Source: Bacillota bacterium | GTDB taxonomy: Bacteria; Bacillota; Clostridia; Christensenellales; Aristaeellaceae | NCBI GenBank assembly: GCA_023411375.1 | Contig: JAEYOW010000044.1 | Location: 62,001-126,000, forward strand | Length of the DNA stretch: 64,000 bases | Reading direction: 5' to 3' | In this document: piece after piece, positions 17,579-24,228 of the stretch | Layout of the letters: the number at the start of each line of letters is the position of its first letter | Numbering within the stretch: position 1 is the first letter of the stretch | The notes under the pieces: generated by a model | What the model was told of the DNA's origin: nothing | Databases searched by the model: none | The model's input: only the letters and a program-made list of their open reading frames with translations | Made by a program: the position numbers and the translations under genes

Positions 17579-18007
17579 CTACCGCCCAGGGATAGCGTCC
17601 GGCTCAAGGCAGGGATTACAGCTATTGCCCTCGTGAATTTTTTCCGTACCGGCCTCTACCGCTTTTTCATAATACCATGCCTTGTATTCCAGCTCCTTGA
17701 GATTGCGGGTCAAAAAACTGATCTGTCCCTCAAGCGCCTCCTTCTGCTTAAGGATGATAGCCTGACGCTGTTTCAGCGTCGCATCTCCGCCCAAGCAAAG
17801 CGCGATGTACTCGCGAATTTCGCGAATGGGCATACCTGTGGTTTTCAGGCAGCTGATTACGCGCAGCCAGGCAAAGTCCTCGTCCTTAAACACCCGCCTG
17901 CCGTTGATCCGCTCCACAAACGGAAGCAGTCCCTCCTTATCATAAAAACGCAGGGTAAACACAGAAACGCCCATTTTTTCAGCGATTTCCGAAATGGTAT
18001 ACGTCAT
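17579..18007 (-). CDS. MerR family transcriptional regulator, AdhR-like
   Basis: A 142-residue regulator. Residues 1-70 form the MerR winged helix, with TISEIAEKMGVSVFTLRFYDKEGLLPF and FAWLRVISCLKTTGMPIREI. Residues 75-115 form the dimer coiled coil (LKQRQAIILKQKEALEGQIS). The C-terminal tail has one NSCNPC pair, but no metal-binding array like MerR or CueR. It resembles AdhR/YfmP-type regulators, which react to aldehydes or thiol stress. A promoter with a 19-base spacer lies directly upstream. The divergent neighbour is an amidohydrolase. Confidence 0.88.
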   Translation of the reverse strand: MTYTISEIAEKMGVSVFTLRFYDKEGLLPFVERINGRRVFKDEDFAWLRVISCLKTTGMPIREIREYIALCLGGDATLKQRQAIILKQKEALEGQISFLTRNLKELEYKAWYYEKAVEAGTEKIHEGNSCNPCLEPDAIPGR

Positions 18008-18030
18008 TTGCCAAACCCCCTTTACCTCTT

Positions 18031-18061
18031 ATCATACCCCCGGGAACCCGGGCTGTGTCAA
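18031..18061 (-). promoter_or_regulatory. MerR-type promoter with 19-base spacer
   Basis: On the minus strand TTGACA (18061-18056) and TATGAT (18036-18031) are 19 bases apart. The spacer holds the palindrome CCCGGGTTCCCGGG. An overlong spacer with a centred dyad is the hallmark of promoters twisted into register by MerR proteins, so merR is probably self-regulated. Confidence 0.7.
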
Positions 18062-18095
18062 GAGGCGGTTTTCATTTCATCGGAATCTCAATAGC

Positions 18096-18120
18096 AATTA
18101 CAATGTAATTCGTGTATAAT
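18096..18120 (+). promoter_or_regulatory. Promoter with perfect 15-bp palindromic operator
   Basis: AATTACA-A-TGTAATT at 18096-18110 is a perfect dyad ending four bases before TATAAT at 18115-18120. Its position between -35 and -10 suggests repression of the amidohydrolase gene that starts at 18208. The binding protein is unknown. Confidence 0.55.
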
Positions 18121-18207
18121 AGGAGCAGCAAAGGCTGCATGCGTTTGGCGCAGAAGCGCGTTTATCAGCGGTTCCAGACGCTGTGCCATAGCCACCGGAG
18201 GGACTAC

Positions 18208-19392
18208 ATGACAACCATAAAAGAAAGCCTGAGGGATTTCTGCGCCCATCAACGGATCATCAATACGCATTGTCATCACCTTCCTCAACCGCAACAGGAG
18301 GCATCTCTAGCCTGGGTGCTTAAAAATGCGTATGTATCATGGAAGGGCATTTCATATGATGAGAACCGGGATGCGTATATACGCAGGCTTTCGGGAACGT
18401 CATATTACTATTGGCTTGCGAAGGGGCTTTCCGCATGCTGCGGGATTTTCGAATTGCTAAACGAGCATAATAGCGCGCATTATGACGCGCGTATTGCGGA
18501 AATCCTGTCAAATCCAGCAGCGGATTTGAAGCTGATGAGGGGTGCCTGCGGCTATGACCGCGTCATCCTGGACGCCTACTGGAATCCAGGCGGGGACAAC
18601 GGCTGTCCGGCGCTTTTTGCGCCTGCGTACCGGATCAACATGTTCCTGATTGGCTATCATCAGGCCGCGCGGGACCATAACGGAAATAATCCCTATCAGT
18701 GTCGCGCCTTTGAAATGCCGGATTCAATCGAAGAATACGTCGCACGCATGGAAAAAGAAATTGAAGCCAGGAAAAAAAGCGGCTGTGTTGCGCTCAAATG
18801 CGCCGCGGCTTATGACCGTGGGCTGGATTTTGGGCCGGCCGATCTTACCGCGGCGCGCACGGCCTATGGAAAGGAAACCGCGAGCGCCTGTGAAATAAAG
18901 GCGTTTCAGGATTTTATATTTGATCAGCTGTGCGGTATTTCCGCCAAATTACACTTGCCGATGCAAATCCACACCGGTCTTGGCCTGGGCGCCCGCACAA
19001 ATGCCGCCCAGCTGCTTAATATGGTTTGCCGCCACCCTGATACGACCTTCTCGCTTATGCACGGCAGTTACCCATGGACGGACGATCTTCTTATGCTGGT
19101 ACACAACCATCAAAACATCGTTGTTGATTTATGCTGGCTTCCGCTTCTATCCCCCGCGGTTTGCGAGCGCTTTCTTGGCGAACTGATCGACGTGTGCGAT
19201 ATGGACAGGATTACCTGGGGCTGCGATACCTGGCACAGCTTTGAAAGCTACGGCGCGGTTCTGGCTGTGCGTGAGGTCCTCTCCGCCTCCTTTGCCAAGC
19301 TTGTACGGCAGGGGCGAATATCGGAGTCGTATGCGCGGCTTTACCTTTCACATATTCTTCATGATAACGCAGCGGTACTCTATGGCTTGTAG
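18208..19392 (+). CDS. Metal-dependent amidohydrolase, amidohydrolase_2 type
   Basis: A 394-residue TIM-barrel hydrolase. ATG at 18208 follows GGAGGG by five bases. The metal site is visible as THCHH near residue 19 (HxH), a possible carboxylated lysine in VALKCAAAYD, H in MQIHTGLG, H in LMHGSYPW, and D in WGCDTWHS. The family includes decarboxylases, lactonases and uronate isomerase relatives. No pathway partner is adjacent, so substrate and reaction cannot be given. The gene is alone, behind a promoter with a palindromic operator, and diverges from merR. Confidence 0.8.
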   Translation: MTTIKESLRDFCAHQRIINTHCHHLPQPQQEASLAWVLKNAYVSWKGISYDENRDAYIRRLSGTSYYYWLAKGLSACCGIFELLNEHNSAHYDARIAEILSNPAADLKLMRGACGYDRVILDAYWNPGGDNGCPALFAPAYRINMFLIGYHQAARDHNGNNPYQCRAFEMPDSIEEYVARMEKEIEARKKSGCVALKCAAAYDRGLDFGPADLTAARTAYGKETASACEIKAFQDFIFDQLCGISAKLHLPMQIHTGLGLGARTNAAQLLNMVCRHPDTTFSLMHGSYPWTDDLLMLVHNHQNIVVDLCWLPLLSPAVCERFLGELIDVCDMDRITWGCDTWHSFESYGAVLAVREVLSASFAKLVRQGRISESYARLYLSHILHDNAAVLYGL

Positions 19393-19606
19393 ACCGCCGG
19401 ACGAAACGTTTTGATGTAAGCAGATCACTTTGGGCCTTTTGAATATAAGCCCACACCCTCTTGTAAACGCTTTCAAAAAGGGGATAGGTCTGGCCGAAAG
19501 TGGGCGAAGAAAAACAAAAGAGAATAAAATACGCCAAAATAGTAGCTGTTGCCTGCTTTATTGGTTGGTAGCCGGTTCTTTAAAGCCGCCCACATAAATG
19601 TGCAAT
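19393..19606. other. Intergenic stretch, nothing recognised
   Basis: Between the amidohydrolase stop and the tRNA terminator. Short frames on the minus strand lack ribosome sites and family motifs. No hairpin with a T-run is seen after the amidohydrolase gene. Confidence 0.5.
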
Positions 19607-19643
19607 AAAAAACCGGAACCCTTATCAATCAAGGGTTCCGGTG
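19607..19643 (-). terminator. Terminator of tRNA-Ala
   Basis: On the minus strand CCGGAACCCTT pairs with AAGGGTTCCGG, followed by six T, immediately after the CCA end of the tRNA. Confidence 0.92.
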
Positions 19644-19644
19644 C

Positions 19645-19720
19645 TGGTGGAGCATAGGAGACTCGAACTCCTGACCCCAACACTGCCAGTGTTGTGCGCT
19701 ACCAACTGCGCTAATGCCCC
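19645..19720 (-). tRNA. tRNA-Ala (anticodon GGC)
   Basis: The 76-base minus-strand RNA folds as a cloverleaf: acceptor GGGGCAT/ATGCTCC, D stem GCGC/GCGC, anticodon stem CAACA/TGTTG with loop CTGGCAG giving anticodon GGC, T stem AGGAG/CTCCT with TTCGAGT, and an encoded CCA. It reads GCC and GCT alanine codons. It has its own promoter and terminator. Confidence 0.95.
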
Positions 19721-19737
19721 GCGTTTCAGCGAAAATT

Positions 19738-19766
19738 ATGATAGCATACTTTTTTTATTTTGTAAA
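19738..19766 (-). promoter_or_regulatory. Promoter of tRNA-Ala
   Basis: On the minus strand TTTACA (19766-19761) and TATCAT (19743-19738) have a 17-base, A-rich spacer, 17 bases before the tRNA. Confidence 0.75.
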
Positions 19767-19909
19767 GCCCTAATTTAGAAAACGGCTCCAAAAAATCTGT
19801 CCGCAATTAAATCAGCCATTCCCGTTCGCGCTTGAACGCGACTGGCGCCGGCATTTCACAATGTCCAAACACCCTTCGCAGATTCGCTGTCACCTGTCTA
19901 TATTCGAGA

Positions 19910-20172
19910 CAATCCACACTTTCCACAAGGGCATTTGTGGAAAAGTGCCGGCATCGCGAGGAAAAACCATGGGAAACCAAGCAGTTTTCTGATGAAAGCC
20001 GTAGGATAGAGCGTGGAATACATATGGACAACCATTTTAGAAAACGTCACACGCGTATGAATCCTTTATAACATAAGCATTTTGCAGTCCTTTCTTGTCT
20101 TATCCTCTCGTTTTCCACGCAGATGGAAAACATGCGGAAAAAAATTTTATTTATATGGAAAACATGTGGAAA
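19910..20172. repeat. Cluster of TTTCCACA-type boxes and direct repeats upstream of nrdD
   Basis: CAATCCACA (19910-19918) and CTTTCCACA (19919-19927) lie head to tail, and TTTTCCACA is on the minus strand at 19936-19944; the last two form an imperfect hairpin. TTTTCCACG follows at 20111-20119. The direct repeat ATGGAAAACATG(C/T)GGAAA occurs at 20123-20140 and 20155-20172. These resemble DnaA boxes (TTATCCACA) with changes. The surrounding 500 bases hold no gene. Confidence 0.5.
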
Positions 20173-20236
20173 GTGTTACGAAATCAAGCGAACTCGTCAT
20201 ATTTCTATAATGCAATCCATATGATGGAAACTTTGC

Positions 20237-20284
20237 AACCCATATTTAGTGTTGACTTACGACGGCATGCACAATATAATGATG
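20237..20284 (+). promoter_or_regulatory. nrdD promoter overlapped by tandem NrdR-like boxes
   Basis: The promoter is TTGACT at 20252-20257 and TATAAT at 20275-20280 with a 17-base spacer. AACCCATATTTAGTGT (20237-20252) matches 12 of 16 positions of the NrdR consensus ACACWATATATWGTGT, and GCACAATATAATGATG (20269-20284) matches 11 of 16. The boxes are 32 bases apart, the three-turn spacing known for NrdR, and cover the -35 and -10 elements. Repression by NrdR when dATP is high is expected. nrdR itself is not in the window. Confidence 0.7.
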
Positions 20285-20359
20285 ATGTTCGCCGCATGCA
20301 TCCCCCACCTGTTGGGGTACGTGCGCACATGATTGTAACATATGAAGGAGTCCGGAAAA

Positions 20360-22687
20360 ATGATCACATCCATCAAAAAGCGCGACGGGCGTGTTGTTCC
20401 TTTTGATCATGCCAAAATTGAGCAGGCGATCGAGAAAAGCTTTATGGCGAGCGGAAGCCAGAAGAGTATGGAAACGGCGGAGGAACTCGCCGCTCTTGTG
20501 GTATCCGAGATCGAAAGCGACGAGAGCATTCCCGCCATTCCCACGGTCGAGCAGGTGCAGGATACCGTGGAACGCGTATTGATCGAAAAGGGTTTTGTGC
20601 GCTCCGCCAAGTCCTATATCCTCTACCGTGCGGAACGCAGCCGTGTGCGCGAGATGAACACGCGCCTGATGAAGATTTTCGAGGATATCGCTTATAAGGA
20701 CGCTGTGGACAGCGATATCAAGCGTGAGAACGCCAACATCAACGGCGACACCGCTATGGGCAGCATGCTGAAATTCGGCAGCGAGGGCGCAAAGCAGTTC
20801 TATGATATGTACGTGCTCAATCCCCGCCACGCCCAGGCACATCAGGATGGGGACATCCACATCCATGATCTGGACTTCTATACCCTCACCACTACCTGCT
20901 GCCAAATCGACCTGCTGGAGCTGTTCCACAACGGCTTTTCCACCGGGCACGGCGTGCTGCGCGAACCCAACGACATCTATAGCTATTCCGCGTTGGCGTG
21001 CATTGCCATTCAGGCCAACCAGAACGATCAGCACGGCGGTCAGAGCATCGTTAATTTTGATTACGGCATGGCTCCAGGCGTCAAAAAGACCTATGTGAAG
21101 CGTTTCCGCGATAATTTGTCGCGCGCGCTTGAGCTTTTGGGCGACGTGGAGGATTCCATGGACGTTGCGGTTGCCATCATCGCCGCCCTTGAGGAGGAAA
21201 CGGGCAAAAAGCCCGGTCTTGCCGCCGATCCGGACTATGACAAGGCTTTCAGGCAGAAGCTTGCCGAGGCGATGCCCCATGCCTCCGCGGACGAGCTCAC
21301 ACGCATGGTGGACTTTGTGCGCGAGCATGCCGAGAAAGAAACCGACAAGGCCACCTATCAGGCCATGGAGGCGCTGATTCACAACCTCAACACCATGAAC
21401 AGCCGCGCAGGCGCTCAGGTGCCGTTTTCCAGCATCAACTACGGCATGGATACCACGCCCGAGGGCCGCATGGTCATGCGCAACGTGCTGCTCGCGACAG
21501 AAGCCGGTTTGGGTAACGGCGAGACGCCTATCTTCCCCATTCAGATTTTCCGCGTCAAGGAGGGCGTAAGCTTCAATCCCGGCGATCCCAACTACGATAT
21601 CTACCGCCTGGCCATCCGTACCAGCGCGAAGCGACTTTTCCCCAACTTCAGCTTTGTGGACGCGCCCTTTAACAAGAAATATTACAAGGAAGGTCATCCC
21701 GAAACGGAAATTGCCTACATGGGCTGCCGCACGCGCGTGATCGGCAACGTGTACGACCCCACGCGTGAGATTTGCCCCCGGCGCGGCAACCTGTCCTTTA
21801 CCTCCATCAACCTGCCGCGCATCGCCATCAAGGCAAAGGGTGATATCCCGTGGTTCTTCGAGGAGCTGGAACGCACCATGGCGTTGGTGGTGGACCAGCT
21901 GGACGAACGGTTTGAGATCATCGCCAGCAAAAAGGTGCGAAATTTCCCCTTCCTGATGGGCGAGGGCGTATGGATCGATTCGGAAAATCTGGACTGGAAC
22001 GAAAGCGTACGCGAGGTTCTAAAGCATGGCACGCTGTCCATCGGCTTCATCGGGCTTGCCGAGGCGCTGGTGGCGCTGCGCGGCACGCATCACGGCGAGG
22101 ATAAGAGCAGCCAGAATCTGGGGCTGGAGATCGTCGGCTTTATGCGCAAGTATTGCGATGATTTGAGCGAGGAACGCAAGCTTAACTATACCTGCCTCGC
22201 CACCCCCGCCGAGGGCCTGAGCGGCCGCTTTGTCCGCATCGACCGTGAAAAGTACGGCGCCATTCCCGGCGTGACCGACCGCGATTACTACACCAACTCC
22301 TTCCACGTCCCGGTCTATTACCCCATCAACGCGTTTGAGAAAATCGCCATCGAGGCGCCCTATCACGCGCTGACCAACGCCGGGCACATCAGCTACATCG
22401 AGATGGACGGCGATCCCACCAAAAACCTCGACGCTTTTGAAAAAGTCGTGCGTTATATGCACGATCAGGGCATCGGCTACGGCTCCATCAACCATCCGGT
22501 GGATCGCGACCCGGATTGCGGCTACAACGGCATTATCGGTGATTGCTGCCCCAAATGCGGCCGCACCGAGGACGGGCACGCCTTTGAGCGAATCCGCCGC
22601 ATCACGGGATACCTTGTCGGCAATTTGAGCCGCTTTAACAACGCAAAGCGCTCCGAGGAAAAGGACCGCGTCAAGCACACCATTTAA
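20360..22687 (+). CDS. nrdD: Anaerobic (class III) ribonucleoside-triphosphate reductase
   Basis: A 775-residue glycyl-radical enzyme that reduces ribonucleoside triphosphates to deoxy forms without oxygen. ATG at 20360 follows GAAGGAG by nine bases. Residues 1-90 form an ATP-cone (KRDGRVVPFDHAKIEQAIEKS) that senses ATP and dATP. The barrel follows, with HIHDLDFYTLTTTCCQIDL and RRGNLSFTSINLPRIA. The C-terminus has CGYNGIIGDCCPKCG and the glycyl-radical loop RRITGYLVGNLSRFN. The zinc site looks unusual: one of the four regular CxxC cysteines is replaced (DPDC) while an extra cysteine precedes CPKC. The activase gene nrdG, often adjacent, is absent here. Confidence 0.95.
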   Translation: MITSIKKRDGRVVPFDHAKIEQAIEKSFMASGSQKSMETAEELAALVVSEIESDESIPAIPTVEQVQDTVERVLIEKGFVRSAKSYILYRAERSRVREMNTRLMKIFEDIAYKDAVDSDIKRENANINGDTAMGSMLKFGSEGAKQFYDMYVLNPRHAQAHQDGDIHIHDLDFYTLTTTCCQIDLLELFHNGFSTGHGVLREPNDIYSYSALACIAIQANQNDQHGGQSIVNFDYGMAPGVKKTYVKRFRDNLSRALELLGDVEDSMDVAVAIIAALEEETGKKPGLAADPDYDKAFRQKLAEAMPHASADELTRMVDFVREHAEKETDKATYQAMEALIHNLNTMNSRAGAQVPFSSINYGMDTTPEGRMVMRNVLLATEAGLGNGETPIFPIQIFRVKEGVSFNPGDPNYDIYRLAIRTSAKRLFPNFSFVDAPFNKKYYKEGHPETEIAYMGCRTRVIGNVYDPTREICPRRGNLSFTSINLPRIAIKAKGDIPWFFEELERTMALVVDQLDERFEIIASKKVRNFPFLMGEGVWIDSENLDWNESVREVLKHGTLSIGFIGLAEALVALRGTHHGEDKSSQNLGLEIVGFMRKYCDDLSEERKLNYTCLATPAEGLSGRFVRIDREKYGAIPGVTDRDYYTNSFHVPVYYPINAFEKIAIEAPYHALTNAGHISYIEMDGDPTKNLDAFEKVVRYMHDQGIGYGSINHPVDRDPDCGYNGIIGDCCPKCGRTEDGHAFERIRRITGYLVGNLSRFNNAKRSEEKDRVKHTI

Positions 22688-22705
22688 TCAAACATTTCCA
22701 CACTC

Positions 22706-22761
22706 AAAACGCCTCTTTCTGCAAACACTTCTCGCGAAGCATTTTCGGAAAGAGGCGTTTT
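22706..22761. terminator. nrdD terminator whose stem contains the spoIVB ribosome site
   Basis: AAAACGCCTCTTT (22706-22718) pairs perfectly with AAAGAGGCGTTTT (22749-22761). It follows nrdD by 18 bases. The right arm carries GAGG seven bases before the spoIVB ATG at 22763, so a transcript passing through would have that ribosome site paired. Confidence 0.8.
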
Positions 22762-22762
22762 C

Positions 22763-24034
22763 ATGCGTTATCGTCGTCCACGGTCCCAGAGCCGTCTGAA
22801 AAAAACCACCGGCTGGCTCCTCAGCGCTTTTCTGCTGCTACTGTACTTTTCTCCCCAGGCCGAACTGCTGCGAACCCTGCCTGATACCCTGAACGTCGCT
22901 ATGGGACAGCGCGCCGTGATCGACACGGCGTTCCCGCTCAGCGTAAACGTTCGCGAGGGAGACGTACAAGCCATTTCTTCTTTGGACGAAGGTTTGGAAG
23001 GCGTGGAACTTGTGGCGGGCGAGCGCGGCAAGAGCACGGCGACCATCAGCCTGTTCGGCCTGCTGCCCCTGCGCGAGGTGGAAATCGACGTGAGCGATGA
23101 TTTGCGCCTGTATCCCGGCGGACAGGCCGTGGGCGTTGCCCTCCATACGCAGGGCGTGTTGGTGGTGGGTACAAGCGACCTTTCGGACGCTTTCAGCCCG
23201 GCTCGGCTGGCCGGCCTTAAGGCGGGCGACCTCATCACCGAGGTCAACGGCCGGTCGCTTGACGGCACGTCGCAGCTGACGGAGCTGGTGGCTGCGTCCG
23301 GCGAAAAGCCGCTGCCCCTAACGGTCAGGCGTGGGGACAGCACCCTAAGCCTAACCTTGGAACCCCGGCGCGACGGGCAAACCGGCACGTACCGCATCGG
23401 CGCGTGGGTACGGGACAGCACCGCCGGCGTAGGCACCATGTCGTTCTACGGAGAGGTAACTCCTGGCGATAGCGTCCGCTACGGGGCGCTTGGCCACGCC
23501 ATAACCGACACGGACACCCAGCAGATTCTGACCGTCGGGCGCGGGGAGGTCATGCTTGCGGACGTCGTGGACGTTCGCAAGGGTCAGGTTGGCGTGCCGG
23601 GCGAGCTTAAAGGCAGCTTTCTGCGCGAAAACCGCGTTCTGGGCGGCATCCGGCTGAACAACAGCTTCGGGATTTATGGCACGCTGGACGCTCCGCCCGC
23701 ACATCCGCTATATCCCGACGGCCTGCCCATCGGCCGCAAGGACGCGGTGCACACCGGTCCCGCGAGCATTCTGTGCACAGTGGACGCGGGCGGCATGAAA
23801 GAGTACGATGTGGAAATCGTTGAGGTTGCCCGCCAGACCGCGCCGGCTCAGCGCAGCATGGTGCTGCGCGTGACCGACGAGACGCTTTTGGATAAGACCG
23901 GCGGCATCGTACAGGGCATGAGCGGCAGCCCCATCCTACAGGACGGGCGGTTAATCGGCGCGGTGACGCATGTGTTTGTAAACGACCCCACCATGGGCTA
24001 CGGCCTGTTTGTAGAATGGATGCTGGCGCAGTAG
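22763..24034 (+). CDS. spoIVB: SpoIVB peptidase (stage IV sporulation protein B)
   Basis: A 423-residue serine protease made in the forespore and secreted across its membrane; in Bacillus subtilis it cuts SpoIVFA and so activates pro-sigma-K processing in the mother cell. Residues 14-30 form a single membrane helix or signal anchor. A PDZ domain lies at about residues 115-205 (LAGLKAGDLITEVNGRSL). The S55 domain follows, with YGALGHAITD (catalytic histidine region) and QGMSGSPIL with the catalytic serine. Length fits the family. It marks the host as an endospore former. A transcript start is not evident; the ribosome site is inside the preceding terminator stem. spo0A, the usual neighbour, is not present. 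Confidence 0.95.
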   Translation: MRYRRPRSQSRLKKTTGWLLSAFLLLLYFSPQAELLRTLPDTLNVAMGQRAVIDTAFPLSVNVREGDVQAISSLDEGLEGVELVAGERGKSTATISLFGLLPLREVEIDVSDDLRLYPGGQAVGVALHTQGVLVVGTSDLSDAFSPARLAGLKAGDLITEVNGRSLDGTSQLTELVAASGEKPLPLTVRRGDSTLSLTLEPRRDGQTGTYRIGAWVRDSTAGVGTMSFYGEVTPGDSVRYGALGHAITDTDTQQILTVGRGEVMLADVVDVRKGQVGVPGELKGSFLRENRVLGGIRLNNSFGIYGTLDAPPAHPLYPDGLPIGRKDAVHTGPASILCTVDAGGMKEYDVEIVEVARQTAPAQRSMVLRVTDETLLDKTGGIVQGMSGSPILQDGRLIGAVTHVFVNDPTMGYGLFVEWMLAQ

Positions 24035-24184
24035 ATGGATAGCCGCCGTCAGGGGCGGCCCTTTCGCAAAGGTCATGTTTTTTTTCGTTCCATCAAATGC
24101 GGTCTCCATCCGTACCAATAGCGGAAGGCATTGGTGTAAGCGCGGGAAAATTTTGGAGGCGCCTCTCCCCGCTATTGATACGGC

Positions 24185-24215
24185 AATGCCGCCCGGCGGC
24201 AGGCCGGGCGGCATT
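24185..24215. terminator. Strong hairpin between spoIVB and the manA fusion
   Basis: AATGCCGCCCGG and CCGGGCGGCATT form a 12-base perfect stem with a 7-base loop, 13 bases after the minus-strand manA stop. There is no long T-run. Confidence 0.55.
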
Positions 24216-24228
24216 ATCGTTATTTCAT

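Noticed and set aside
16980..17607. Leftward frame of 208 codons across the region-4-like gene
   Set aside because: It has no ribosome site and low-complexity composition; the rightward gene has a strong GGGAGG and a recognisable C-terminus.
19211..19537. Leftward frame of 108 codons near tRNA-Ala
   Set aside because: It overlaps the end of the amidohydrolase gene and lacks a ribosome site.
20123..20172. Direct repeats as a CRISPR array
   Set aside because: Only two copies of 18 bases with a 14-base gap and no cas genes; better explained as protein-binding sites.
19910..20172. Chromosome replication origin
   Set aside because: The boxes deviate from the DnaA consensus, there is no AT-rich unwinding element next to them that stands out, and dnaA, dnaN, rpmH or parAB are not near.
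20246..21697. Long leftward frame (483 codons) opposite nrdD
   Set aside because: It lies entirely inside nrdD on the other strand, has no ribosome site or family motif, and its His/Val/Gly-rich composition is what the codon pattern of a GC-rich gene gives on the opposite strand.
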